In this document: positions 27,966 to 36,928 of the stretch, piece by piece
How positions within the stretch are numbered: the first letter of the stretch is position 1
How the letters are laid out: every line of letters begins with the position of its first letter
From: Pseudomonas sp. UMAB-08
GTDB taxonomy: Bacteria > Pseudomonadota > Gammaproteobacteria > Pseudomonadales > Pseudomonadaceae
Assembly: GCF_900095225.1 (NCBI RefSeq)
Contig: NZ_LT607433.1
Location: forward strand, 1 to 64,000
Reading direction: 5' to 3'
DNA: 64,000 bases
Position numbers and translations under genes: made by a program
The notes under the pieces: generated by a model
The model's input: only the letters and a program-made list of their open reading frames with translations
What the model was told of the DNA's origin: nothing
Databases searched by the model: none

Positions 27966-28666
27966 GCCTGCACCTCCAACGGGGTGTCATCGCCGCCCAG
28001 GCGCACGAACTCGGCATGATCGACGGCGGTAAAGCACACACGGTCACCCGGTTGCATCAAGCTGTAACCCTCGCGCTGGCGATCGAACAACTTGCTGGGG
28101 GTACGGCCGATCAGGTTCCAGCCCCCCGGCGACACCACGGGGTAGGCGGCTGTCTGGCGCTCGGCGATGCCCACGCTACCGGCAGCCACACGCTTACGCG
28201 GCGTATTCAAGCGTGGCGCGGCGAGGGTTTCTTCGACCAGCCCCATAAACGCGAACCCTGGCGCGAAACCCAGGGCAAACACCTGATAGTCGCGCTCGCT
28301 GTGACGCGCAATGACCTCGCTGATGCTCAAGCCGCTGCGCTTGGCCAACAACGTCAGCTCCGGGCCCACGCTCAGGTCATACCAGACCGGTAGCACATGG
28401 CGTTTGCCAATGGCCTGCGGATCAGGCGCCAGATCGGCCAGCGCCTGATGAATCAATTCCCGAGCCTGATCCGGATTCAACCGGGTCAGGTCGTAATGGA
28501 CCATCAAGGTGGTGTAGGACGGCACCAGATCAATCAAATGGCTGGCGAAGCTCTCACGCAAACGTGCACTGGCAGCAAGCATCCACGGCATATTGGCTTC
28601 GTCGATGGCATCGAACAGACGCACCATCAAACAATCGATGGCCACCACTTCTATGCGCAACCTCAT
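27962..28666 (-). CDS. pxpB: 5-oxoprolinase subunit PxpB
   Basis: A 234-residue KipI/PxpB-type carboxyltransferase subunit. Family signatures are LPVWYDLSVGPELTLLAKRS (the first cyclophilin-like half), FALGFAPGFAFMGLV and PGGWNLIGRTP. It pairs with PxpC to form a complex resembling urea amidolyase subdomains. It starts at ATG 28666, overlapping the pxpA stop by four bases, and ends overlapping the pxpC start by four bases. Confidence 0.93.
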   Translation of the reverse strand: MRLRIEVVAIDCLMVRLFDAIDEANMPWMLAASARLRESFASHLIDLVPSYTTLMVHYDLTRLNPDQARELIHQALADLAPDPQAIGKRHVLPVWYDLSVGPELTLLAKRSGLSISEVIARHSERDYQVFALGFAPGFAFMGLVEETLAAPRLNTPRKRVAAGSVGIAERQTAAYPVVSPGGWNLIGRTPSKLFDRQREGYSLMQPGDRVCFTAVDHAEFVRLGGDDTPLEVQA

Positions 28667-29415
28667 GACGCTGATTGCTCACCCAACGCCTGGCGGATGC
28701 GCTGTACGGCGCTCACCGAACTGGTGTTATCGCCATGCACACACAGGGTATCGGCCTTCAGGTGCAGATCGCTGCCATCGCTGGCACGCAAGGGTTCACC
28801 ACGGGAGAGCGTGAGGGCCTGGGCGATGATGACTTCAGGGTCATGGTGCACGGCGCCCGGCAGTTGCCGTGACACCAGGCGCCCGGCGCTGTCGTAGGCG
28901 CGGTCGGCAAAGGCTTCGAACCACAACTGCACGCCGAATTCATCAGCCAGCACTTGCGCGGCACTGTTGTCGCGAGTGGCCATCAGCATCAGCGGCAATT
29001 GCGCATCGTAGCGGGCGATGGCCTGGATCACGGCACGCAACTGCTCGGGGTCGGCCATCATGTCGTTGTACATCGCCCCATGGGGTTTGACGTAGCGAAC
29101 GCGGCCACCTTGTACCCGGCAAATGCCGTCCAGCGCACCGATTTGATAGTGCAGCAAGTCCTGGATTTCAGCCGGGGTACAGGCCATTGAGCGCCGACCA
29201 AACCCCACCAGATCCGGGTACGCCGGGTGAGCACCGATCATGACGTCATGGGCCAAGGCCAGGCTCACCGTTTTTCGCATGATCCCCGGATCACCGGCAT
29301 GGAAGCCGCAGGCGATATTGGCGCAGTCGATAAACGGCATCACTTCAGCGTCGAGACCCATGGTCCACGCGCCGTAGCTCTCACCCATATCGCAATTCAA
29401 TAACAGGCGGCCCAT
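28663..29415 (-). CDS. pxpA: 5-oxoprolinase subunit PxpA (LamB/YcsF family)
   Basis: A 250-residue LamB/YcsF protein, first gene of the pxpABC operon. The opening LLLNCDMGESYGAW and the following CANIACGFHAGDPGIMRKTV are diagnostic, as is GAHPAYPDLVGFGRRSM. The enzyme complex recycles 5-oxoproline, a damage product of glutamine and glutamate. The frame is open to 29499, but ATG 29415 begins the conserved sequence and is chosen. No regulator is adjacent. Confidence 0.93.
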   Translation of the reverse strand: MGRLLLNCDMGESYGAWTMGLDAEVMPFIDCANIACGFHAGDPGIMRKTVSLALAHDVMIGAHPAYPDLVGFGRRSMACTPAEIQDLLHYQIGALDGICRVQGGRVRYVKPHGAMYNDMMADPEQLRAVIQAIARYDAQLPLMLMATRDNSAAQVLADEFGVQLWFEAFADRAYDSAGRLVSRQLPGAVHHDPEVIIAQALTLSRGEPLRASDGSDLHLKADTLCVHGDNTSSVSAVQRIRQALGEQSAS

Positions 29416-29538
29416 AGGGAATGTCCTGTGTGCGTTGAAGTTTTGAGGAACTGGCCTCTGTAGAGCACATTTTTGAGTGTAATCGGACAGGGCGTCCAAC
29501 GAATAAAACCAAGGTGCCGGGATAAGAAAAAGTGATGG

Positions 29539-29573
29539 GGCTTGTCAGGCAGGCCTTTGCTGCCTGACAAGCC
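29539..29573 (-). terminator. Rho-independent terminator of the DUF2937 gene
   Basis: A 14-bp perfect stem, GGCTTGTCAGGCAG with CTGCCTGACAAGCC, around a 7-nt loop. On the minus strand it is followed by a T-rich stretch (ATCACTTTTTCTTATC). It sits just past the DUF2937 stop at 29590. Confidence 0.8.
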
Positions 29574-29589
29574 GATGACGCGAAAGGGT

Positions 29590-30114
29590 TTAGCGCAGAT
29601 CCCGATTCAGCACCGGCTTGCGCCGTCCGCCATTGATCACCCAGCCGATCAGCAGGAAGAAGCTCTCCACCACCAGCGCCAGCAGCAAGGCGCAGACGAT
29701 ACCCCAGGCGATGACTTCCGGGACCAGCAGGACTTGGTACGTGTACGCATTGAAAGTCTCCCGGCGAATGTCGGGATTGGCGGCAGAGACCACATGCCAG
29801 GCCTTGGCGTACCAAGGGCCCTGCAAGGCCTGCCACTCGCGGTCGAGCAACTGATTGCGGGTCAGCAATTGGTTGAGGCTGTCGGCATCACTGCGAAATA
29901 CCGGGTCTTCACTGCTGCGGTAATGCGCAACCAGCGCCTGTAAGTCGCCCTTGAAGAAGCGTTCGGCAGTGTCGGAGTAACCCTTGAGGCTTTGCTGCGC
30001 CTCGATCAAGTGCGCTTCCACGCGCTTGCTGTAATCGCTGATGAATCCCGGAATCTGCACACCGAGCAACAGGCCCACCGTGAACAATACCAATCGCAGA
30101 TAGCTTCGCAGCAT
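29590..30114 (-). CDS. DUF2937 membrane protein
   Basis: A 174-residue protein with an N-terminal membrane helix (about 7-24, VLFTVGLLLGVQIPGFI), a helical periplasmic central part (about 30-125) and a C-terminal membrane helix (about 135-160). It matches DUF2937, a family of unknown function common in proteobacteria. It lies 13 nt downstream of the glutamine amidotransferase gene and is probably co-transcribed with it. Confidence 0.82.
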   Translation of the reverse strand: MLRSYLRLVLFTVGLLLGVQIPGFISDYSKRVEAHLIEAQQSLKGYSDTAERFFKGDLQALVAHYRSSEDPVFRSDADSLNQLLTRNQLLDREWQALQGPWYAKAWHVVSAANPDIRRETFNAYTYQVLLVPEVIAWGIVCALLLALVVESFFLLIGWVINGGRRKPVLNRDLR

Positions 30115-30127
30115 AGATCCCTCTCTT

Positions 30128-30901
30128 TCAGGTTCGGCCTTGGACCACGCACTCGCCGCGGCGCCACAAGCTCCATTCCCCCGGCTCGTAACGCGTCCAG
30201 GTCTCGTTTTCGGTCAACGGTTCGGTGGCGATCACCGTCACCACGTCATTGGGGGTGGTTTCTGCCTGAAAATCGACGATCACATCGACATCCTTCAGGC
30301 GAGCCGGGCCGAACGGCGCACGCCGAGTGATGTGCGCCAGCTTGCTCGAACAGAAACAGAACAGCCAGTCACCATCGCTCAGCAGGCAATTGAATACACC
30401 TTTGCTACGATATTCGGCACAGGCTTCGACCAACGAAGGCAGCAACTGCTCGATCTCGACCGGCTCGGGAAAGGCTTCACGGACCCGGTTGAGCAGATCA
30501 CAGAAGGCCGCCTCGCTGTCGGTATCGCCTACCGGCCGGTAGAACGTTGCGCGGGGATTGAATTGCGCCAACTGGCCGTTATGGGCGAAGCACCAATTGC
30601 GGCCCCACAATTCACGGACGAATGGATGAGTGTTGGACAAGCAGACCTTGCCGACATTGGCCTGACGGATATGACCAATGACCACTTCGCTTTTGATCGG
30701 GTAGCGCTGCACCAACAGCGCGACTTCCGACTCGCTGCTCGCGGCCGGGTCCTGGAACAGACGCAGGCCACGCCCTTCGTAAAAAGCGATGCCCCAACCA
30801 TCCCGATGCGGACCTGTACGTCCACCCCGTTGAATCAGCCCGGTAAAGCTGAACACGATATCGGTCGGTACGTTGGCGCTCATGCCCAGTAATTCACACA
30901 T
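30128..30901 (-). CDS. Class II glutamine amidotransferase, YafJ-like
   Basis: A 257-residue N-terminal-nucleophile amidotransferase. Cys2, exposed after removal of Met1, is the catalytic residue in MCELLGMSANVP. RGGRTGPHRDGWGIAFYEG, VIGHIRQANVG and CFAHNGQLAQF are the substrate-binding blocks of the family. There is no synthetase domain, so it is a stand-alone glutaminase-like protein such as YafJ/EgtC; the product is unknown. It precedes the DUF2937 gene by 13 nt. Confidence 0.9.
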   Translation of the reverse strand: MCELLGMSANVPTDIVFSFTGLIQRGGRTGPHRDGWGIAFYEGRGLRLFQDPAASSESEVALLVQRYPIKSEVVIGHIRQANVGKVCLSNTHPFVRELWGRNWCFAHNGQLAQFNPRATFYRPVGDTDSEAAFCDLLNRVREAFPEPVEIEQLLPSLVEACAEYRSKGVFNCLLSDGDWLFCFCSSKLAHITRRAPFGPARLKDVDVIVDFQAETTPNDVVTVIATEPLTENETWTRYEPGEWSLWRRGECVVQGRT

Positions 30902-30985
30902 GCTTAAACTCTCGCTTCAATGCGTTCAGCAATGCAGGTCGCGCCGGCCTCAAAGCGAGGCGCATTTGCCAACGAAGCGGAAGTT

Positions 30986-31480
30986 CTACAGGCGCGGTTC
31001 AACCCGTATACGGCTGCTAGCGCTGTTGCCGGGAGCCGCTGCGGGGTTGCGTCCATAACGATCATCGTCAACCGGAGCAAAGGGTTCGTCATCGTCGCTC
31101 TGTGCAGGGGTAGGCGGCTCGGTCCCGGCCTGAGGCTGACGGGCTTTGCGGCGTTTTTCCAGCGGCCAGCGCACCAGCACAAAAAGAAGGTACAGGCCAA
31201 AGGCAATCATGGTGTACATGGCCAGGTCCGACACCGCCCGCCAGACGTTGCTGCCGACCTTGAAGGCCAGATCCAGCGCGGTGATTGCGACTGCCGGGGC
31301 GAATTTTTCCTTCACCGGGTCAATAATGGTCGGACTGAACAGCAAGACCGCACCCAGGACTCGCAACGGCTCGCGCAGCCAGCGCCACATCCAGCCGGTC
31401 AGCTTGAACCACACCCACAGGCAGCCCAGCGCAGCGAAAGCGTAAAGGCCCCAGGCGGTTAGATAATCGTTCTCGGTCAT
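30986..31480 (-). CDS. Small membrane protein, Pseudomonas-type hypothetical
   Basis: A 164-residue protein with three predicted membrane helices: AWGLYAFAALGCLWVWFKLT near residues 9-28, a weaker one near 38-55, and MYTMIAFGLYLLFVLVRW near 88-105. A polar, acidic and proline-rich cytoplasmic tail follows. I do not recognise a functional family. ATG 31480 is chosen over the longer frame to 31594. It is divergent from oligopeptidase B; the start codons are 153 nt apart. Confidence 0.75.
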   Translation of the reverse strand: MTENDYLTAWGLYAFAALGCLWVWFKLTGWMWRWLREPLRVLGAVLLFSPTIIDPVKEKFAPAVAITALDLAFKVGSNVWRAVSDLAMYTMIAFGLYLLFVLVRWPLEKRRKARQPQAGTEPPTPAQSDDDEPFAPVDDDRYGRNPAAAPGNSASSRIRVEPRL

Positions 31481-31633
31481 GACGTTCGTGGTAAGCCAGG
31501 CAAAGAGGCGCTTATGATAACGGCTTTTCACTGACCCGGCCTCCCCGGCGTCAGTAATCGGTTGCCACCCAGCGGCAATCCTCGGCTGAATCAAGGTCTT
31601 TCACGGCCCGATTATTTTTATAGAGAGCCCCGC

Positions 31634-33709
31634 ATGCCTTCATCCGCCACCCGCTCCACCGCGCCGATCGCTCGTAAAGACACGGGTTCCGACCCTTATG
31701 CGTGGTTGCACAACCGCGACACCGAAGAGGTTCTGGACTACCTCAAAGCCGAGAACGATTACCTGCACACGCAATTGGCCGATCAGGATGCCCTGCGCGA
31801 AACCCTGTTCCAGGAGATCAAGGGCCGCATTCTCGAAACCGATCTGTCCCTGCCCTCGCCCTGGGGCCCGTTTTTGTATTACACGCGCACCACCGAGGGC
31901 GACGAATACGCACGGCACTACCGCTGCCCGCGTCCGGCGGACGACTCGCTGCACGTCGATGAACAGCAGCAACAATTGTTGCTCGACCCCAACGTACTGG
32001 CCGCTGGCGGTTTTTTCTCGATGGGCGCTTTCAGCATCAGCCCCGACCATCAGCGCCTGGCCTACAGCCTCGACACCAATGGCGAAGAGGTCTACCAGCT
32101 CTACGTCAAAGAGCTGAGCAGCGGCCAGGTCACCCACCTGCCCTTCGAGGATTGCGATGGCAGCATGACCTGGGCCAACGACAGCCAGACGCTGTTCTTT
32201 GGCGAACTGGATGACACCCATCGCCCGCATAAACTTTATCGCCATCACCTGGGCAACGACTCGGCGGACCTGGTGTTCAACGAACCGGACGGGCGCTTCT
32301 TCCTCAATTGCTACCGCACCAGTTCCGAGCGGCAGTTGGTACTGTTACTCAGCAGCAAAACCACCAGCGAGGCCTGGGTGCTGGACGCAGAAAAGCCCGA
32401 TCAGGCGTTTGTCTGCATGGCGCCGCGCGTCGAAGGTCATGAGTACTTCCCGGACCACGGCCAAATCGATGGCGCATGGAACTGGCTGATCCGCAGCAAC
32501 CAAAGCGGTATCAACTTCGCCCTGTATCAGGCGGCTGAAAAAGCCAGCGGCGCACCCTCCCGTGAAGACTGGCAAACCCTGATCGCTCATCGCGACACGG
32601 TGATGCTTGAAGGGTTGAGCCTCAATGCCAAAGGCATGAGCCTGAGTTTGCGCGAAGGCGGTCTGCCTATCATTGAAGTGCATCCCCAAGGTCTGCCGTC
32701 TTATCGTGTGCAATTGCCCGATGCCGCGTACAGCCTGTATGTGCAGGACACACTCGAGTTCAAGAGCGACACGATTCGCCTGCGTTATCAATCGCTCAAT
32801 CGCCCGGCACAGGTGCGCCAATTGGCCCTGGCCACGGGCGAGCAAGTGGTGCTCAAGGAAACTCCGGTGCTCGGCCTGTTCGATCCCGACGCCTACGTCA
32901 GCCAACGCCTGTGGGCAACTGCGGCCGATGGCACGCAGGTGCCGATCAGCCTGGTGGTCAAGCGAGAACTCCAGGGCACCTCGACGCCCCTATACCTCTA
33001 TGGCTACGGCGCTTATGGCGAAAGCCTCGATCCGTGGTTCTCCCATGCGCGCTTGAGCCTGCTAGATCGCGGTATCGCGTTCGCCATTGCCCACGTGCGG
33101 GGTGGCGGCGAATTGGGCGAAGCCTGGTATCGCGACGGCAAGCAAGAAAACAAGCACAACACCTTCGGCGACTTCATTGCCTGCGCCGAACATCTGATCG
33201 ACAACGGCCTGACCACAGCCGGGCAATTAATCATCAGTGGCGGCAGCGCGGGTGGTTTGTTGATCGGCGCGGTACTTAATCAGCGCCCGGAGTTGTTCAA
33301 GGCGGCGATTGCCGAAGTACCGTTTGTCGATGTGCTGAACACCATGCTCGATCCAGACCTGCCGCTGACCGTCACGGAATACGACGAATGGGGCAACCCG
33401 GAGGAAGCAGACGTGTACGAGCGCATCAAGGGGTACGCGCCGTATGAAAACGTCAGCGCCCAACCCTACCCGGCGACCCTGGTGATTGCCGGTTACAACG
33501 ACACCCGCGTGCAATATTGGGAAGCGGCCAAGTGGGTGGCAAAATTGCGCGCCAACAAGACCGACGACAATCTGTTGCTGCTCAGGACCGAGCTGGGTGC
33601 AGGGCACGGAGGCATGAGCGGTCGTTATCAAGGACTACGCGACGTGGCGCTGGAATACGCGTTTGTTTTAAAAGTACTGCTACTGACCGAGGGAACTCCC
33701 GTCGTTTGA
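31634..33709 (+). CDS. ptrB: Oligopeptidase B (S9 family)
   Basis: A 691-residue serine peptidase of the prolyl oligopeptidase family that cleaves after basic residues in short peptides. An N-terminal seven-bladed propeller (about 75-410) covers a C-terminal alpha/beta-hydrolase domain. The catalytic Ser538 is in SGGSAGGLLIG, Asp623 in AGYNDTRVQYWEA and His658 in GAGHGGMSGRY. The length is close to the E. coli enzyme (about 686). ATG 31634 is preferred because the conserved DPYAWLHNRDTEEVLDYL follows. It is predicted cytoplasmic, with no signal peptide. Confidence 0.94.
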   Translation: MPSSATRSTAPIARKDTGSDPYAWLHNRDTEEVLDYLKAENDYLHTQLADQDALRETLFQEIKGRILETDLSLPSPWGPFLYYTRTTEGDEYARHYRCPRPADDSLHVDEQQQQLLLDPNVLAAGGFFSMGAFSISPDHQRLAYSLDTNGEEVYQLYVKELSSGQVTHLPFEDCDGSMTWANDSQTLFFGELDDTHRPHKLYRHHLGNDSADLVFNEPDGRFFLNCYRTSSERQLVLLLSSKTTSEAWVLDAEKPDQAFVCMAPRVEGHEYFPDHGQIDGAWNWLIRSNQSGINFALYQAAEKASGAPSREDWQTLIAHRDTVMLEGLSLNAKGMSLSLREGGLPIIEVHPQGLPSYRVQLPDAAYSLYVQDTLEFKSDTIRLRYQSLNRPAQVRQLALATGEQVVLKETPVLGLFDPDAYVSQRLWATAADGTQVPISLVVKRELQGTSTPLYLYGYGAYGESLDPWFSHARLSLLDRGIAFAIAHVRGGGELGEAWYRDGKQENKHNTFGDFIACAEHLIDNGLTTAGQLIISGGSAGGLLIGAVLNQRPELFKAAIAEVPFVDVLNTMLDPDLPLTVTEYDEWGNPEEADVYERIKGYAPYENVSAQPYPATLVIAGYNDTRVQYWEAAKWVAKLRANKTDDNLLLLRTELGAGHGGMSGRYQGLRDVALEYAFVLKVLLLTEGTPVV

Positions 33710-33723
33710 TGGGTCTTAGAAGA

Positions 33724-33745
33724 GGGTCTGCATCGCAGGCCCTTT
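33724..33745 (+). terminator. Terminator downstream of ptrB
   Basis: GGGTCTGC pairs with GCAGGCCC (one G-T pair) around a 3-nt loop and is followed by TTT. It sits 15 nt after the ptrB stop and ahead of the next gene. Confidence 0.6.
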
Positions 33746-33786
33746 CCATCGCCCCCTTCTCCAACCACAAACAAGACTGTCGAGCC

Positions 33787-34260
33787 ATGTCAGAACCCAC
33801 CTCCCTGAACAATGAAATCCGCGACATGCTGATGGACTGCGGTCTGTTCAATACCTTGCTGCCTGCCGACTTTCAGGCGGCAGCGGGCTATTTCAGCATC
33901 AGCACCATCGAGCAAGGTCAGGAAATATTTAAGGAAGGCGATGCCGGCAGCTTCATGTGCATCATCCATTCAGGCACGGTCTCGGTGCGCAAACTCAACA
34001 ATGATGGGCAATCGATCGAGATCGCCAACCTGCGTAAAGGTCGCGCGTTCGGTGAAATGGCGGTGCTTGACGGTGAACGCCGCTCAGCCAGTTGCATCGC
34101 GGCCACCCCTTGCTGCTTGCTGAATCTGGGCAAGGACTCGCTGGATAAAATGCTCAACGACGCACCCAGAATTGCCGCAAAAATCATTCGTTCGATTGCC
34201 GTCGCGTTGTCCAAACGCCTGCGCATGGTCGACGGACAACTGCTTTCACAGCAGGTCTGA
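33787..34260 (+). CDS. Stand-alone cyclic nucleotide-binding domain protein
   Basis: A 157-residue protein made almost only of a cAMP-binding-type domain. The phosphate-binding cassette region reads KGRAFGEMAVLDGERRSASC near residues 83-102, close to the RAFGE...RSA pattern of true cyclic nucleotide binders. There is no C-terminal helix-turn-helix, so it is not a Crp-type regulator; the last 30 residues form one helix. It may act as a cAMP or cGMP-responsive adaptor. It starts at ATG 33787 and converges with the proline-rich exported protein. Confidence 0.85.
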   Translation: MSEPTSLNNEIRDMLMDCGLFNTLLPADFQAAAGYFSISTIEQGQEIFKEGDAGSFMCIIHSGTVSVRKLNNDGQSIEIANLRKGRAFGEMAVLDGERRSASCIAATPCCLLNLGKDSLDKMLNDAPRIAAKIIRSIAVALSKRLRMVDGQLLSQQV

Positions 34261-34263
34261 TCG

Positions 34264-34572
34264 CTACAGACTTTTTTGCGCGCTGTCTTTTTGCGATGAG
34301 TCTTCCAGGTGTTTGCCGTTTTGCTCAAGACCTGGCAACGACTGGTCCTTGGGCGGGCGCGGCATTTCGATTTTTGGCAGCAACGGCGCATTGCCTTCGT
34401 TCCCACCCGCTCGGGGGATGCTGGGCGGCATCACTTGTGGATAAGGCGTCGGCGTTGCTGTACCCGGCGAACCGGGGGCCGGTGTCGTGGGAACAGGTTG
34501 CAGATTGTCTGCACAAACGGCAGTTACCGAGAGCGTCGCCAGGACAATCGCCGTTAGAATAGAGCGCTTCAT
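34264..34572 (-). CDS. Small proline-rich exported protein
   Basis: A 102-residue protein with a clear signal peptide (MKRSILTAIVLATLSVTAVCA). A low-complexity Pro/Thr/Gly-rich mature part follows (residues 22-60), then a charged tail. The cysteine at 20 lies at the end of the hydrophobic core but the context is not a clean lipobox. No function is assigned. It stops three bases from the end of the cyclic nucleotide-binding gene and is divergent from the spermidine-synthase-like gene. Confidence 0.7.
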   Translation of the reverse strand: MKRSILTAIVLATLSVTAVCADNLQPVPTTPAPGSPGTATPTPYPQVMPPSIPRAGGNEGNAPLLPKIEMPRPPKDQSLPGLEQNGKHLEDSSQKDSAQKSL

Positions 34573-34669
34573 CAATGGCCTCCGATGCCAAGCAATTTTC
34601 GTCAAGCTCAGGCTACTCCTTGCGTGGCAAAGTTGCCCTCTCAAAAAGCTGTCTTTCAATGAGTTCTCA

Positions 34670-35356
34670 ATGAAACGTTTCGTTCTGCTCGACACCACTC
34701 CGATTCCCGATAACGGCGGTGCCTTGTGCCTGTTCGAGTACGGCGAAGATTTCGTGATCAAAATTCAGGGCGGCGATGGCGGCCAGTTGATGAACACGCG
34801 CATGCACGGTTCCGAAGATGCGCTCGCCGAAATCCCCTGCAAAAAAGTCACCCATCGCGTACTTCCACGGGTGTTGATTGGCGGATTGGGCATGGGTTTT
34901 ACCCTGGCCTCCGCGCTCAAGCACCTGGGCAAAAACGCTGAAGTCGTGGTCGCCGAACTGGTGCCTGGCGTGGTCGAGTGGAATCGCGGGCCGCTGGGGG
35001 AGAAGTCGGGCAATCCATTGCTCGATCCCCGGGCTAAAATTGTCGTTCAGGATGTCGCCCAAGTGCTCAAGAGCGAGCCCCAGGGCTTCGACGCGATCAT
35101 GCTTGACGTCGATAACGGCCCTGAAGGGCTGACGCAGAAGTCCAACAGCTGGCTCTATTCGTCTGGCGGCCTTAGCGCCTGCGCCCAGGCGCTACGGCCC
35201 AAAGGCATTCTGGCCGTGTGGTCGGCCAGCGCGGACCAGAAGTTTTCCGACAAGCTGCGCAAAGCCGGTTTCAAGGCTGAAGAGGTGCAGGTGTTCGCCC
35301 ACGGTAACAAGGGCACCCGGCACACCATCTGGATCGCGGAAAAACTCAAAGGCTGA
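34670..35356 (+). CDS. Spermidine synthase-like protein
   Basis: A 228-residue Rossmann-fold protein related to polyamine aminopropyltransferases. The nucleotide-binding loop reads RVLIGGLGMGFTLASALK near residues 65-82; VVVAELVPGVVEWNRGPLG contains the acidic residue of strand 2, and DAIMLDVDNGPEGLT replaces the DxxDP block. It lacks the N-terminal beta domain of true SpeE and may not bind polyamines. It belongs to a widespread SpeE-like group of unclear substrate. The start is ATG 34670 in the stretch TTCTCAATGAAACG. Confidence 0.82.
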   Translation: MKRFVLLDTTPIPDNGGALCLFEYGEDFVIKIQGGDGGQLMNTRMHGSEDALAEIPCKKVTHRVLPRVLIGGLGMGFTLASALKHLGKNAEVVVAELVPGVVEWNRGPLGEKSGNPLLDPRAKIVVQDVAQVLKSEPQGFDAIMLDVDNGPEGLTQKSNSWLYSSGGLSACAQALRPKGILAVWSASADQKFSDKLRKAGFKAEEVQVFAHGNKGTRHTIWIAEKLKG

Positions 35357-35414
35357 TCGCGCGGCAAAGCGCTAGACTTGCATCCATTACCGATCAGTAA
35401 AACAGGTGAAACCC

Positions 35415-35789
35415 ATGAGTTCGGCCAACCCACCCTCCCACACCGCCAAGCTGGACCGCATTCTGGCCGACAACCAGCGCGACCGTGAGATGGGTTATCG
35501 CGACAAAGCGTTAAAGATGTACCCCCATGTTTGCGGCCGCTGTGCCCGTGAGTTCGCAGGCAAGCGCCTGAGCGAATTGACCGTGCACCACCGCGACCAC
35601 AACCACGACAACAACCCCCAGGACGGCTCCAACTGGGAGCTGCTGTGCCTGTACTGCCACGACAATGAACACTCGCGGTACACCGATCAGCAGTACTTCT
35701 CCGAAGGCTCGACCAGCAGCCCGAAGATTGCCAAAGCCACCCACAACCCTTTCGCCGCCCTGGCGGGGTTGATGAAGAAAGACGAGTAG
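35415..35789 (+). CDS. yajD: HNH nuclease family protein YajD
   Basis: A 124-residue protein. A zinc-binding HNH module is visible: HVCGRCAREF (first cysteine pair), LTVHHRDHNHDNNPQDGSNW (catalytic histidine region) and LLCLYCHDNEHSR (second cysteine pair). E. coli YajD is about 115 residues. A DNA nuclease role is expected from the fold but is not demonstrated for the family. An alternative GTG start lies at 35406; ATG 35415 sits after ACAGGTGA. A REP-like hairpin follows at 35800. Confidence 0.88.
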   Translation: MSSANPPSHTAKLDRILADNQRDREMGYRDKALKMYPHVCGRCAREFAGKRLSELTVHHRDHNHDNNPQDGSNWELLCLYCHDNEHSRYTDQQYFSEGSTSSPKIAKATHNPFAALAGLMKKDE

Positions 35790-35799
35790 CCTGTAAACG

Positions 35800-35835
35800 A
35801 TGATCGTGCCCCACCCTCTGCGTGGGAACGATCAT
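35800..35835. terminator. REP-like hairpin after yajD
   Basis: ATGATCGT at 35800-35807 pairs with ACGATCAT at 35828-35835, with an inner CCCAC/GTGGG pair. The CTCTGCGTGGGAACG portion resembles a known Pseudomonas repeat motif. It lies between yajD and the next gene. Confidence 0.6.
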
Positions 35836-35878
35836 CTATGCCGTATAATCGCCAGCTTTCCTTCAAGAGCACCGGCAC

Positions 35879-36346
35879 GTGGCGAATAAACGGTACAGCT
35901 GCATTGGTTTGTATAACCCGAAATCTCCGGAAAACGTCGGTTCGGTGATGCGTGCGGCTGGTTGCTACGGCGTGGCGTCGGTGTTCTACACCGGCAAACG
36001 CTATGAGCGCGCCCGTGACTTCATCACCGACACCAAAAAAGTCCATCAAGACATTCCGCTGATCGGCATCGACGATCTGAAGAAAATCCTGCCTCTGGGC
36101 TGCGTCCCGGTCGCCGTGGAACTGGTCGAGGGCGCCCGCTCGCTGCCTGAATACACTCACCCGGATCGCGCTATTTACATCTTCGGCCCTGAAGACGGTA
36201 CGTTGGATAAAAGCATCCGTGACTGGTGCGAAGACGTGGTGTACATCCCCACCACGGGCTGCATGAACCTGGCTGCCACCGTCAATGTGGTGTTGTATGA
36301 CCGCATGGCCAAAGGCAATAACACCCGGTCTGGCCCCAAGTTCTGA
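35879..36346 (+). CDS. TrmH/SpoU-family RNA methyltransferase
   Basis: A 155-residue SPOUT-fold methyltransferase starting at GTG. Motif 1 is LYNPKSPENVGSVMRAAGC near residues 11-29, motif 2 is AIYIFGPEDGTL near 100 and motif 3 is IPTTGCMNLAATVNVVLYD near 124-142. The SAM-binding knot is complete. At this size it resembles the single-domain TrmL-like 2'-O-methyltransferases, but the RNA target cannot be assigned. No strong ribosome-binding site is seen; AAGAGCACCGGCAC precedes the GTG. Confidence 0.88.
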   Translation: MANKRYSCIGLYNPKSPENVGSVMRAAGCYGVASVFYTGKRYERARDFITDTKKVHQDIPLIGIDDLKKILPLGCVPVAVELVEGARSLPEYTHPDRAIYIFGPEDGTLDKSIRDWCEDVVYIPTTGCMNLAATVNVVLYDRMAKGNNTRSGPKF

Positions 36347-36445
36347 ATCCACCCGGCGACCGATGACGCCCCTCCCGATTGAACAGTTGTGTCCGGGGGC
36401 AGTCAGTTTTAATGAACTCACCTCATCTCATCATGGAGAACGATC

Positions 36446-36823
36446 ATGAGCGACATCCCAGGCAGCGAACGCATTGACTCCGCCCCTTTCGACACTCAGC
36501 CCCAGCAAAATGTGCACGGCTGGGAGCGCGCGGCTTCTTTGGCAGGTGGCGTACTGATGATGGGCAAGGGTCTGCGTCGTGGCGGCTTTTTGGGCCTGGT
36601 CCAGCTGGCCATTGGCGGTGCGGTGCTGGCTCGCGGGATCACCGGCCACTGCGGGGCAAAAACCCTAATTGAACAGAGCCGCAGCGACATGAACAAAGCC
36701 CGTTCACGCATCGAACGCGTCGGCGCAAAGCTGAGCCAGCTGAAAACCAATGCAGAGGTTGCGACTGAAGCGGCGGTGGTGACAGGCAATGATTCGTTGA
36801 AGAGCTCGAAAGCCGGGGTCTGA
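36446..36823 (+). CDS. YgaP-like small membrane protein (DUF2892)
   Basis: A 125-residue protein. The central part NVHGWERAASLAGGVLMMGK, then GLRRGGFLGLVQLAIGGAVLARGITGHC, matches the DUF2892 two-helix domain seen in YgaP without its rhodanese part. A helical charged C-terminus (about 78-105) follows. Function is unknown. An ATGGAGAACGATC site precedes the ATG. It is followed by a degenerate REP-like hairpin at 36858-36916. Confidence 0.8.
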   Translation: MSDIPGSERIDSAPFDTQPQQNVHGWERAASLAGGVLMMGKGLRRGGFLGLVQLAIGGAVLARGITGHCGAKTLIEQSRSDMNKARSRIERVGAKLSQLKTNAEVATEAAVVTGNDSLKSSKAGV

Positions 36824-36857
36824 TTCCACCCTTGTTGCGCCTGACTTTCCGCCGTCA

Positions 36858-36916
36858 TCGCGAATAAATTCACTCCCTCGGAGCTCCTGCTCTGGTGGAG
36901 CGAATTTATGCGAAGG
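36858..36916. repeat. Degenerate REP-like inverted repeat
   Basis: TCGCGAATAAATTC on the left pairs with GAATTTATGCGA on the right; CTCC/GGAG pairs extend it inward. The core GGAGCGAATTTAT-GCGA resembles the common Pseudomonas REP. It sits between the convergent DUF2892 and M61-like genes and may end both transcripts. Confidence 0.6.
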
Positions 36917-36928
36917 GCCGCAACGCCG

